Below, piece by piece: positions 22,596 to 30,338 of a DNA stretch of 33,492 bases. The stretch spans positions 1 through 33,492 of IMG/VR virus record IMGVR_UViG_3300023179_000311. One strand, written 5' to 3'. The notes beneath the pieces were generated by a model. It made no database searches. It was not told the DNA's origin and saw only the letters and a list, made by a program, of their open reading frames with translations. Position 1 is the first letter of the stretch, and the number at the start of each line of letters is the position of its first letter. Made by a program: the position numbers and the translations under genes. This DNA is from a virus.

Positions 22596-22632
22596 AAAAA
22601 AGTTTAACAGACGGCGGTCTTTCCTGTTAAAC
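22596..22632 (-). terminator. Rho-independent terminator
   Basis: GTTTAACAG pairs with CTGTTAAAC (9 bp, perfect) around a 13-base loop on the minus strand, followed by six Ts. It ends the gene at 22640-22960. Confidence 0.85.
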
Positions 22633-22639
22633 AAAAAAA

Positions 22640-22960
22640 TTAAGCTGCTACTAGTTCTCTAATGGCTTCAATTTCTTTATCTACTTCCATTTTAGGAACA
22701 ATAACTTTCGGTGATGTAGACTTGGGTAACTTTTTGCCTTGAATCTCGATAATCTCTGTAGTATAATTTTTAAACTGTCCAGAGTTAATTAGATATTCAC
22801 ATGCATGCCATTTATCCATAGGTTGAGGTAGTTCAACCAGCTGAATATCAGTATCACCTTGCTTCTGAAGATTCTTAATACGAAGGACAAAGTCTGAACA
22901 AAAACGAACTTTCACATTACCTTTACAAACCGAAACACCCGCAACAGTAAACATAGTCAT
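22640..22960 (-). CDS. Conserved phage protein, 106 aa
   Basis: It begins MTMFTVAGVSVCKGNVKVRF, then LRIKNLQKQGDTDIQLVELPQPMDK. The FTVAGVS...VKVRF...DIxLVxLPxPM pattern is one that I recall from small cyanophage proteins of unknown function. The ATG at 22960 has AGGAG with six-base spacing. It has its own promoter and terminator. The last 35 residues are basic then acidic and probably disordered. Confidence 0.75.
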   Translation of the reverse strand: MTMFTVAGVSVCKGNVKVRFCSDFVLRIKNLQKQGDTDIQLVELPQPMDKWHACEYLINSGQFKNYTTEIIEIQGKKLPKSTSPKVIVPKMEVDKEIEAIRELVAA

Positions 22961-22981
22961 AACAAACTCCTATCACATAAC

Positions 22982-23010
22982 ATTATAATAACAAAAAAAG
23001 ATGATATCTA
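22982..23010 (-). promoter_or_regulatory. Probable host sigma70-type promoter
   Basis: TAGATA (23005-23010), 17 bases, then TATAAT (22982-22987) on the minus strand, ahead of the 106-residue gene. The -35 matches four of six consensus bases. Confidence 0.6.
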
Positions 23011-23022
23011 CCATTTTGGTAA

Positions 23023-23280
23023 TTATACACCTAAACCTTGCCCTGCTAAAAGATAATTTGTTACTTTCTTAAGCATAAAATCTTTTGAGCGAGCTTTATC
23101 GAGTTCCGCAATAAACGTATCTTTAGTTGAACGCTTACCCACCGAACGTTCGATAACTTCTTTACAGCTGGTACGAAACGTTTCTATGTCCTGCAAACTG
23201 TAATTTTCAAAGACTAGTTTCATACCGTCAGCACCAATAGAATCTTTCTTTACTCGAGCTCGAGAGTTAGACTGTGTCAT
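23023..23280 (-). CDS. Small conserved-type hypothetical protein, 85 aa
   Basis: A charged, helical protein (LVFENYSLQDIETFRTSCKE, KSKDFMLKKVTNYLLAGQ). I do not recognise a named family. It is the last gene of a three-gene unit (53, 69 and 85 residues) led by the promoter at 23674-23702, and its ATG shares one base with the upstream stop (TAATG). Confidence 0.65.
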   Translation of the reverse strand: MTQSNSRARVKKDSIGADGMKLVFENYSLQDIETFRTSCKEVIERSVGKRSTKDTFIAELDKARSKDFMLKKVTNYLLAGQGLGV

Positions 23281-23489
23281 TATACTTCCTCGACCGTTAC
23301 TCGGTACTCTTTACCGTATGCATCCCAAAGATAAATGGTCTTTTTTGTAGAAACAAATTCACCTCTCGGACCCATGTCAAATTCAACTCTACCAATATTT
23401 TTTAGTTGAACTGGTTCAAGAGAGTCGTTCATAATACTAATTAGACTCTTACGAATCCGATTTGCAATAAAATCACAATAAGCTAACAT
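23280..23489 (-). CDS. Small hypothetical protein, 69 aa
   Basis: The first half is helical (YCDFIANRIRKSLISIMND) and the second beta-prone (KNIGRVEFDMGPRGEFVSTKK, TIYLWDAYGKEYRVTVEEV). I do not recognise the family. It overlaps both neighbours by one base (TAATG), so it is translated with them. Confidence 0.65.
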   Translation of the reverse strand: MLAYCDFIANRIRKSLISIMNDSLEPVQLKNIGRVEFDMGPRGEFVSTKKTIYLWDAYGKEYRVTVEEV

Positions 23490-23650
23490 TATTCACCTTT
23501 TAAAGCAACTGTACCACTGTACATAATTATAAGACCAATTAAAGAAATAATCAATGATGTTACTAAACTTGCATCGGGATCAATGTCTAGTGTTCCGATA
23601 GCCCCGGTAACTACTATAAGCCCAAGAAAGAAACGAATCGAACCTTTCAT
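23489..23650 (-). CDS. Tiny two-helix membrane protein, 53 aa
   Basis: A short gene starting MKGSIRFFLGLIVVTGAIG, then an acidic turn (LDIDPDAS) and a second hydrophobic segment (LIISLIGLIIMYSGTVAL). AGGAG lies six bases before the ATG and a host-type promoter just upstream, so it is a genuine gene. Similar tiny hairpin membrane proteins are frequent in cyanophages. A holin-like or membrane-modifying role is possible but unproven. Confidence 0.75.
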   Translation of the reverse strand: MKGSIRFFLGLIVVTGAIGTLDIDPDASLVTSLIISLIGLIIMYSGTVALKGE

Positions 23651-23673
23651 ATATTCTCCTATTCAATGTATTC

Positions 23674-23702
23674 ATTATATACTATACACGACCGAAAGGC
23701 AA
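23674..23702 (-). promoter_or_regulatory. Host sigma70-type promoter
   Basis: TTGCCT (23697-23702), 17 bases, then TATAAT (23674-23679) on the minus strand, located between a terminator and a gene with a perfect Shine-Dalgarno. It drives the 53-, 69- and 85-residue genes. Confidence 0.85.
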
Positions 23703-23711
23703 CTGTTACTT

Positions 23712-23741
23712 AAAAAAAACGGGGCATTAACGCCCCGTTTT
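23712..23741 (-). terminator. Rho-independent terminator
   Basis: ACGGGGC and GCCCCGT form a seven-pair GC-rich stem (plus three A-T pairs) around a six-base loop, followed on the minus strand by eight Ts. It ends the unit with the metallopeptidase-like gene and the 51-residue gene. Confidence 0.92.
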
Positions 23742-23742
23742 G

Positions 23743-23898
23743 TCAATCTTTTAATTTTTCTAAATCTTTTTCAGTAATTATTCTTCTCTTCAAAAGCACT
23801 TCTAGAGCATCATTAATTCCCTCTGTTTTACCCCATAAAAAGCAAGCGAAACATGCAGCTAGTTGCAATATGATCTCGGAGACCTTAAACCACTCCAT
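23743..23898 (-). CDS. Small membrane-anchored protein, 51 aa
   Basis: I place the start at ATG 23898, which has AGGA six bases upstream; the open frame extends 11 codons further but would overlap the previous gene. One hydrophobic segment (residues 8-22, EIILQLAACFACFLWG) is followed by a charged tail that ends in RRIITEKDLEKLKD. The WGxxxGxxxA...IITExDLExLKD pattern is common in small phage proteins of unknown role. Confidence 0.7.
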   Translation of the reverse strand: MEWFKVSEIILQLAACFACFLWGKTEGINDALEVLLKRRIITEKDLEKLKD

Positions 23899-23906
23899 AT
23901 TATTCC

Positions 23907-24554
23907 TTATATATGTACATGTGGTATCCACATGTATGTTTTTTTAAGCAAACGATTTTTAATTTCCAACCAATCTTCGTTTTTAAACGTTTTTTTGTAG
24001 TAATTGTAAGACCATATTTTTTTATAACGGTTTATATCTTTTAAAACTTGGTATGGGTTTTTTTTAGGATAAAAATACGCTATTTCCATAGCAATATCAT
24101 GAGCATATGCATCTATCTCATCTAAGTCGGAAAGATATTCTTGATCTTGTTCGATTGTGCTCTCTACATTTCTAAATTCTAATTTACCTGAGATTGCTCT
24201 TAGACCTGGATCAGATACCCTAGACCACTGACATTGATGAATAGTTTCGTGTTGGCATACTTGAGAAATAGAAAATTTAAATTCTTTCCATTTACTTTTT
24301 TCTAATTTAAAAGATTTAGATGTACTAGAAAAATTTAAAATTATATACTTAATATCTTCTTCCTGATTGTATAATCCTGAAACAGCATAATCTTCAAGAC
24401 CATAATCAGAATATGTTTCATATTTAAATTTAAAGGGTTCAGTTTGTTTAAATGCATTATTTAAAACCTTGCAAATATAAACATATGACGAATTACCGAT
24501 AAGAAGATCTTTTTTTGATTCTAAAATCTCGTTAATTTTTTTAGCAAGATACAT
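23907..24554 (-). CDS. Putative zinc metallopeptidase (HExxH), 215 aa
   Basis: The segment CQHETIHQCQW contains HETIH, the HExxH zinc-binding signature with the catalytic glutamate. About 45 residues later YLSDLDEIDAYAHDIAMEI may give the third ligand. I recall phage proteins with the HExxHxxQ...DEIxAyAxxia pattern but without known targets. It is preceded by a T4-type late promoter and a strong Shine-Dalgarno (GGGGAGG), so it is made late and may process virion proteins or act on the cell wall. No signal peptide is seen. Confidence 0.7.
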   Translation of the reverse strand: MYLAKKINEILESKKDLLIGNSSYVYICKVLNNAFKQTEPFKFKYETYSDYGLEDYAVSGLYNQEEDIKYIILNFSSTSKSFKLEKSKWKEFKFSISQVCQHETIHQCQWSRVSDPGLRAISGKLEFRNVESTIEQDQEYLSDLDEIDAYAHDIAMEIAYFYPKKNPYQVLKDINRYKKIWSYNYYKKTFKNEDWLEIKNRLLKKTYMWIPHVHI

Positions 24555-24573
24555 AAAGCCTCCCCTCTTTCAC

Positions 24574-24581
24574 TATTTATA
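24574..24581 (-). promoter_or_regulatory. T4-type late promoter box
   Basis: Exact TATAAATA on the minus strand, 19 bases before the metallopeptidase-like gene. It overlaps the stop codon of the helicase gene, so it gives late expression downstream of an early replication gene. Confidence 0.75.
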
Positions 24582-25983
24582 GTTTAATACTGGAGAAGTC
24601 CTTTTTTTGTTTAAAATGCTTAGAAAAACTAAAATCGTCTACAGCGCTTTCATCTAAATTAACACCTGTATCAGTCAAATCTTTTTGAGCAGAAGCTTCC
24701 AAATTAAAAAGTTTCATCCTAGCACGATCAATACCAATCATAAACCTTTTATGATTGGTAGGGTCATTATAACGATTTTTCAACTGCTTCACCATTAACT
24801 GATTTAATTGCTCAAGTTCTTCTGTACTAATAAGTGCGAACATAAAGTCGGCTGTCGCAGGTAAACCGAAAGATTCGGAAGTATCAGTCAGCTCTACATC
24901 CGTATTTGAATAACCACTTCTAGTGGTCTGAGTAGCTGACACGATAGGTACGTTAAATTCTACAGCAAGACCGCGCAATTCTTCAGCTATGGCTTTAACA
25001 TATGTATATGAATTTATACTTCCACCTGGTTTAAATCTAGATGACGCACAAATATTAAGATAATCAACGAAAATAATTTCTGGTTTAAATGTTCGCTTTA
25101 GCGCTAATTCATTTAATAGAGCTTTAAAATGTCCTACATGTGCTGAGGCGGTAGGGTATTCCTTAATTATTAACTTACCGTTTATCCTATTACTAAGTTT
25201 ATCAATTTTTTTTGTAAACATATCTTTAGGTAGATCTTTCAGATCCCCTATTTCAATATTTAAAAGATTTGAATCGATACGCTCAGCAATTCTTTCCTCT
25301 GCCATTTCAAGAGTTATGTATAATACGTTTTTACCTTGTGCTATAGAGGAAGCAGCAACATGACACATAAACAAGGATTTTCCTACCCCAGTGCCAGCTA
25401 GTGCGATGTTAAGGGTTTTATTAGGTAAACCACCGTTAGTAATTTTATTAAATAAATCAAGATCGAACGGTATTTTAGATTCTATTCGATTATAAAAATC
25501 AAACCGTTCACTTGAATCTTCAAAATAATCATGGCCAACGGATGAGTCAAAGCATACACCTAGAGCTTCTTGTAAAAGAGAGGGTATTCCATCTTTTGAA
25601 GTTTGTTTTTCTCTACCTTCTAGAATAGAAATAGATTTTAAAATAGCATTATAAACTGCTTTATCTTTGCAGAATTTTTCCGTTTCATCTAACAACCACT
25701 TATGGTCTGATATTTCTTTTCCCTGCAGCTGCTTGATAAGTTCGTTGGATTCTTTAAACTCTCCTTCGTTTAAGTTGGAGTTTTGCAACGAAATTTCTAA
25801 TGCTTCAATAGTAGGGAGTTTATTATATTTTTCAATAAACTCGGTAATTAAATTAAAAACAGATCGATCAATACTATCGGTAAAATATTCTGCCTTAATA
25901 AAAGGTAGAACTTTTCGCATGTAGTCATCGCTGTTAACTAGATTCCGTAGAATCGTTACTTCTAGTCTGGTTTGCGTGGTCAA
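24577..25983 (-). CDS. 41: Replicative DNA helicase, T4 gene 41 (DnaB) type
   Basis: Hexameric 5'-3' helicase that unwinds the fork ahead of the polymerase and partners the gene 61 primase. The N-terminal domain (1-110) is DnaB-like; the RecA-like core has Walker A GTGVGKS (197-203), Walker B in IIFVDYLNI and a later ATQTTR loop. At 468 residues it is near T4 gp41 in length. Its start overlaps the preceding small gene by 50 bases. It ends in a late promoter box that serves the next gene. Confidence 0.94.
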   Translation of the reverse strand: MTTQTRLEVTILRNLVNSDDYMRKVLPFIKAEYFTDSIDRSVFNLITEFIEKYNKLPTIEALEISLQNSNLNEGEFKESNELIKQLQGKEISDHKWLLDETEKFCKDKAVYNAILKSISILEGREKQTSKDGIPSLLQEALGVCFDSSVGHDYFEDSSERFDFYNRIESKIPFDLDLFNKITNGGLPNKTLNIALAGTGVGKSLFMCHVAASSIAQGKNVLYITLEMAEERIAERIDSNLLNIEIGDLKDLPKDMFTKKIDKLSNRINGKLIIKEYPTASAHVGHFKALLNELALKRTFKPEIIFVDYLNICASSRFKPGGSINSYTYVKAIAEELRGLAVEFNVPIVSATQTTRSGYSNTDVELTDTSESFGLPATADFMFALISTEELEQLNQLMVKQLKNRYNDPTNHKRFMIGIDRARMKLFNLEASAQKDLTDTGVNLDESAVDDFSFSKHFKQKKDFSSIKL

Positions 25984-26239
25984 TTGCTTCCCTCAAAATA
26001 TCATTGATAATAAGTTCAATTGTACTATTAAACAACTCACTATTAGTTTCTAAATCTGGATAATTATCTTTATTAACAATATGAAAATCTAAATTAACTG
26101 AACCGTCATTTCTTTCTGAAAAATTAAGCGATTCTATTTGTACAATAACTCCAGTATATTCTCCATCAATGATCTCTACACCCCAGTCTTCAGACCCCGT
26201 AAACCATGGTTTAAATAAATTATTCCTCAGCACTTGCAT
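25934..26239 (-). CDS. Conserved small protein between uvsX and helicase genes, 101 aa
   Basis: It begins MQVLRNNLFKPWFTGSEDWGVEIIDG and continues YTGVIVQIESLNF and VNLDFHIV; the end is helical and acidic. I recall a relative in cyanophages with the same position (after uvsX, before gene 41) and no known function; it may take part in recombination or helicase loading. It overlaps uvsX by 20 bases and gene 41 by 50, so the three are tightly coupled. Confidence 0.75.
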   Translation of the reverse strand: MQVLRNNLFKPWFTGSEDWGVEIIDGEYTGVIVQIESLNFSERNDGSVNLDFHIVNKDNYPDLETNSELFNSTIELIINDILREAIDHANQTRSNDSTESS

Positions 26240-27281
26240 ACTCTACCTCAACTTCCTCATTACTCATATCTCTACCCATTAGGTCTGATCCTGAAATTTG
26301 ATATTTTTTAGCTATAAAATCTTGAAACTCTTTATTTGAAAGTACAGGTAACCAAAATTCTTTAGTATACGTGTCTTTAGCGCGGAACTTTTGATCATCA
26401 CCAGCACGTGAATACCAACCATTAGAAGGCTTAACAACGAACCCACCTTCTAATGCAACATCAAGCAGACCAGACCATTTACTAATACCACCCTCAAAAG
26501 AAACCTCTACCGGGATCTTAGACTTTTCCCGTACATGTCTAGACTTTTCTACGTTAATAATAAAGTTATACCCGGTAAGCTCAGTTCCTTCCTTCTCCTG
26601 CTGACGACCAATAATATAGATATTATCAGCAGAATAATACGAACCGGTTCCACCGGATACAATGTCTTTAGGAAACATTCCAATTTCTTTATAGGTATGA
26701 TTAACCACAACCATAGGAATGTCTTTTAACGTTAGATGTGGTGTAACCATTCGGAACAAAGACTTCATCTGCTTAGCTCTTGACATATCAGCTACTGACT
26801 TTCCATCAAGAGCATCTTCAACTTCTTTCTTTGAAGCTAGGTTACCTACCGAGTCCACAATAACAATAACATGGTCGCCACGCTCAATATTGTTAAGCTG
26901 AGCCATACTATCATGTTTAAGCTGCTCAATGTCAGTGATCGGAGTATGTACAACCTTCTTAGTATCAATACCAAACGAGTTAAAATAGGACTGAGGAGAA
27001 CCAAACTCAGAATCGTAAAAAAGAACAACAGCATCTTCGTATTTGTCCAAATAAGCTTTTGCCAGCAATAATGCAAATGCAGTTTTAAAATGCTTTGACG
27101 GGCCAGCAAACATCGTTAAACCAGGTACAAGACCCCCATCTAAACGTCCTGAAAGAGCTACGTTAATCATAGGTACAGGAGTCTGAATAACATCCTTTGC
27201 GTTAAAAAACTTTGAATCAGCTAGAATTGAAGTATCTTTAATAGTAGAATTTTTCTTTAACTTATCCAATAATGCAGTCAT
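26220..27281 (-). CDS. uvsX: UvsX RecA-like recombinase
   Basis: Strand-exchange protein for recombination-dependent replication and repair. The Walker A motif is the UvsX variant GPSKHFKT (60-67); the Walker B region is HVIVIVDSVGNL. VVVNHTYKEIG and VSGGTGSYYSADN fit the RecA-fold loops. It has 353 residues, somewhat shorter than T4 UvsX. It has its own host-type promoter at 27304-27332 and a Shine-Dalgarno (AGGAG) before the ATG, so it starts a transcript that includes gene 41. Confidence 0.94.
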   Translation of the reverse strand: MTALLDKLKKNSTIKDTSILADSKFFNAKDVIQTPVPMINVALSGRLDGGLVPGLTMFAGPSKHFKTAFALLLAKAYLDKYEDAVVLFYDSEFGSPQSYFNSFGIDTKKVVHTPITDIEQLKHDSMAQLNNIERGDHVIVIVDSVGNLASKKEVEDALDGKSVADMSRAKQMKSLFRMVTPHLTLKDIPMVVVNHTYKEIGMFPKDIVSGGTGSYYSADNIYIIGRQQEKEGTELTGYNFIINVEKSRHVREKSKIPVEVSFEGGISKWSGLLDVALEGGFVVKPSNGWYSRAGDDQKFRAKDTYTKEFWLPVLSNKEFQDFIAKKYQISGSDLMGRDMSNEEVEVEYASAEE

Positions 27282-27303
27282 AATATCTCCTGTTAATATT
27301 CAC

Positions 27304-27332
27304 ATTATACTATAAACAAAACAACAATGCAA
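27304..27332 (-). promoter_or_regulatory. Host sigma70-type promoter for uvsX
   Basis: TTGCAT (27327-27332), 17 bases, TATAAT (27304-27309) on the minus strand. The -35 lies next to the end of the preceding nuclease gene (stop at 27335), and the leader is about 20 bases. Confidence 0.8.
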
Positions 27333-27334
27333 TC

Positions 27335-27781
27335 TTATCTACACCAGCTTTGCTTTGCTTCTCCATAATATTCTCTTGCAAGACCGTTTTGTATTAACAT
27401 CGTGCGCAAAGATTGACCGTCAAGAATTACATCACCTAGTACTCTTCCCCCAAATTTATCCCAGTCCATAAGTAAAATTTGACGTCTTTGAGATTTAGAC
27501 ACAGCATTTGTAGTAAACTGAGTAGCAGCTTTACCCCGTTCATCTTCTAATGGACATTGTGCTCTAAACCCCTTTTCTGGTGTGTCTACTCCAAAAACTC
27601 GAACAGCTAATTCTTTTGGTAATGGATCGGGTAACCAAGTTGCTTTAAAAGCTACTGTATCACCATCTTTTACCCGTGTAATCTCCACATCATAAAGAAC
27701 CCCGGGTTTCTGTTTCTCAGCGTAAACTAGAGAAGCACTAAAAACCGAAGCTGCCGCAGCTAAAAATAAATACCATTTCAT
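27335..27781 (-). CDS. Exported staphylococcal-type nuclease (thermonuclease family)
   Basis: The 148-residue protein begins with a signal peptide (MKWYLFLAAAASVFSASLVYA, cleavage after A21), so it is exported to the periplasm. The SNase core has DGDT (D39, D41), VRVFGVDTPE (R61 and E69, as R35 and E43 of the staphylococcal enzyme) and FGGRVLG (R113, as R87). All catalytic residues are present. I place the start at ATG 27781, which overlaps the polymerase stop (ATGA). It may degrade incoming or released DNA outside the cytoplasm. Confidence 0.88.
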   Translation of the reverse strand: MKWYLFLAAAASVFSASLVYAEKQKPGVLYDVEITRVKDGDTVAFKATWLPDPLPKELAVRVFGVDTPEKGFRAQCPLEDERGKAATQFTTNAVSKSQRRQILLMDWDKFGGRVLGDVILDGQSLRTMLIQNGLAREYYGEAKQSWCR

Positions 27782-30291
27782 CCGAATAATCCTTCTAAGG
27801 TTGCTTGTTCTTTTAATTGCCACCCAATACAACTTAATAATGAGTTAAGTGGCTCGATAAACGACTTTTTAAACATCATATCATAATCTACATAATCATG
27901 TATTTTAAATTCAAGAGGGAGAGATTCTGGAAAGGTAATTACATGAGTACCGAGAGGGTTAGGTTCCTTAAGATACAAGAACTTAATTCTATCCCCTTCT
28001 TGTACATATTGATATTTCTTTTCTAGATCTTTATTCTTAACTAAATGATTATATATTAAAGCGCCGCGAACATGAATTGGAGTGCCTTTTCTAAATATTG
28101 AATTAGAATCGCTATAGTCTTTTATACCGTTAACCCCTCTAGGGAAGGCTATTTCTTCTGGTCGCAGTTTATTCCATTCTAATTCAAGATCAGCTACATA
28201 CTTCTTTATAGTCACTTCATCTTTTGTAAGAGCAATAGAAACAGCTTCTTTAAGGGCTTTACGAACAGGTGCTGGTGTAGATGAACGAACGATCTCCATA
28301 CCAAGTACCTTAAGCTTGGGAGGATCATATGCTACTCCTTCAGCATTATATACATTTAATGCGTATCTTTTTTTTGCGATCCAAATACCCCGGTCTGCAA
28401 TGACTTCTCTTTTGAACTTAATTTTTGGGGTGTAGACGTTGAGATATTTGCCGAGATCTTCGCAGGCTGTATTGATGGTAGGTTCGATGTCTTTCGAACA
28501 CAAGTCGTCAAGGAATCCCACAACTTCGGATTTAGTTCCATTTTTGAACTCATTCTCGACAACCCTACCCAAAGTAATATAGGTAGAGTCAGTATCAGAA
28601 TAAAAACTATAATCGGTTCCATTTGTTTTACACCTTTCATTGATGTACTGGTTAAGTTTAGCTGCAACTGATCTAATAATGAATTGACCGGTCATTGTAA
28701 TACCTTCAGCAATACGAATATCGTAATAACGAAAAAAGATATTACCCATAGCACCATAAAGCGAATTCATTAAAATTTTAGCAGCCATCTGCTTACAGTT
28801 TAATGTTGCTATCTCAGAAAGATATTTAGGGTCCTTGGTCTTTTCGTAATTATTTTGAGCTTTAAGCATAGCTTTTTTAGCTATTTGACGAGAAGCAAAA
28901 TAAAATTCGATAAGCTCGGGTAAAACACCTTTTTTATCTTTTCTAAAACATTGACCGTTAGCTGTCATAGTATATTTTTTAGTATCTAGCTGTTCGGTCT
29001 TTACATCTTTATCTAGTAAACGCTGAATAGATCTTTCATCGTCAGCTAGATATTTTTCACCGTCTACCAGAGTTTCTGGAGACATATTCCATGTCATAAT
29101 AATAGACGGATATAGGGAAGTAGCATCAAAAGATACTACCCAATCATATTGACCGGGTTTTGGTTCTTTTACAAATGCTCCCATAATCTGTCTATCAACT
29201 GCTTCATCTACAGGAGGAGGATTGTGCACTATAATATTTTGTTTCTGTAAATGATTATATAGAATACAGTCCCATGTCCTTACAGATGAATGGATATCAA
29301 GAAAGTTACATTTTGCATCGTACGCCATCGTACAGATAAGAACGATCAGCTTCATCTTATCTTCGAGACGATCTACAAGTACAACGTCATGTATATTATA
29401 ATCTACAAATAATTCCCAATCATTCGTGTAAAAGTCCTTAAACGATGCGTAGTTATGTTTGATCTTCTCATCGTCTAGCTCTTCTTTAGCAATATTGTCT
29501 AGTTTGTATGATTCTTGAACTTTAAAAGAAAACTTCTTATACAGGTCAAGATAATCTAGAATAGAAATACCAGTCCAGTCAAAGGCAAGCTGTGTTCTAC
29601 CTCTTGCAAAAGGTACTTCACGAGAAGAAATGACTCCGTGCGGGGAGCACTCTTCAAGAGCCCGGTCGCCTAAAACGCGTTGAATGCGAGATGATAGATA
29701 TGCGATATCGAATAGCTGACAGTTCCAGCCAGTAATGATATCAGGATAGTCACTTTTTAGGTGTTTAATAAAGCGACGAAGCAAGTCCATCTCATCGTCA
29801 CACTTTACATATGTAACATTTTCATTTTTGGGGAGATATGCTTTACAACCAAATGAAGTGATATCTTTGGTATTATAGTCTTGAATAGTAATGAGGAGTA
29901 CTTCTTCTTGTGCCTGCCTTGGGTCAGGGAATCCATACTCTGTGGATGTTTCAATATCGATCGTCACGATCTTCATAAGTGACATATCAAATTGAATTGT
30001 ATCGGGGAATACTTTGTTTATAAACTGATAGGCAAGGTTGATATTTCCGTAGATAGGAAAATTAGAAACCTCTTTATAACGATCTAAAAACTCTTTGGAT
30101 TCGTTAATAGAATTAAACTTAATTTTTTCTAGAGGCTCACCCCAGAGCGATTTGTACGGGGAAGTTCGATCTCCTGTACGTACGTAAAATGTGGGTTGAA
30201 ATGGTATTTTTTGGCTTACCCGTTTACCATCTTTAAACCCGCGAAAGTAAATATAGTTACCACGCTTATAAACATTAGTATAAAAAAGCAT
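27778..30291 (-). CDS. 43: DNA polymerase family B, T4 gene 43 type
   Basis: Replicative polymerase with proofreading. The exonuclease motifs are IDIETS (D112, E114), NCQLFD (N190, D195) and YNIHD (D302). The polymerase motifs are FDATSLYPS (D389), KILMNSLYG (about 505-513) and YSDTDST (D566, D568). The 837-residue length is a little below T4 gp43. The ATG at 30291 lies only six bases after a TATAAT box and has no Shine-Dalgarno, so translation initiation is unusual. It is followed by the exported nuclease and then the uvsX transcript. Confidence 0.97.
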   Translation of the reverse strand: MLFYTNVYKRGNYIYFRGFKDGKRVSQKIPFQPTFYVRTGDRTSPYKSLWGEPLEKIKFNSINESKEFLDRYKEVSNFPIYGNINLAYQFINKVFPDTIQFDMSLMKIVTIDIETSTEYGFPDPRQAQEEVLLITIQDYNTKDITSFGCKAYLPKNENVTYVKCDDEMDLLRRFIKHLKSDYPDIITGWNCQLFDIAYLSSRIQRVLGDRALEECSPHGVISSREVPFARGRTQLAFDWTGISILDYLDLYKKFSFKVQESYKLDNIAKEELDDEKIKHNYASFKDFYTNDWELFVDYNIHDVVLVDRLEDKMKLIVLICTMAYDAKCNFLDIHSSVRTWDCILYNHLQKQNIIVHNPPPVDEAVDRQIMGAFVKEPKPGQYDWVVSFDATSLYPSIIMTWNMSPETLVDGEKYLADDERSIQRLLDKDVKTEQLDTKKYTMTANGQCFRKDKKGVLPELIEFYFASRQIAKKAMLKAQNNYEKTKDPKYLSEIATLNCKQMAAKILMNSLYGAMGNIFFRYYDIRIAEGITMTGQFIIRSVAAKLNQYINERCKTNGTDYSFYSDTDSTYITLGRVVENEFKNGTKSEVVGFLDDLCSKDIEPTINTACEDLGKYLNVYTPKIKFKREVIADRGIWIAKKRYALNVYNAEGVAYDPPKLKVLGMEIVRSSTPAPVRKALKEAVSIALTKDEVTIKKYVADLELEWNKLRPEEIAFPRGVNGIKDYSDSNSIFRKGTPIHVRGALIYNHLVKNKDLEKKYQYVQEGDRIKFLYLKEPNPLGTHVITFPESLPLEFKIHDYVDYDMMFKKSFIEPLNSLLSCIGWQLKEQATLEGLFG

Positions 30292-30297
30292 AGTTTA

Positions 30298-30303
30298 ATT
30301 ATA
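30298..30303 (-). promoter_or_regulatory. -10 box directly before the DNA polymerase start
   Basis: TATAAT on the minus strand, six bases from the ATG of the polymerase gene. No clear -35 box is seen. A transcript from here would begin at or within the start codon. Confidence 0.45.
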
Positions 30304-30338
30304 GCCTAGAATGATGTTACCAGGCCACTCATTTAAAA

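Noticed and set aside
22995-23020. Hairpin TACCA/TGGTA followed after nine bases by seven Ts
   Set aside because: The stem is short and AT-rich and is separated from the T-run, so it is a poor terminator. It overlaps the probable promoter there.
28356-28667. 103-codon open frame inside the DNA polymerase gene
   Set aside because: It is in another frame of the same strand, fully inside a conserved polymerase region and without a ribosome site, so it is a shadow.
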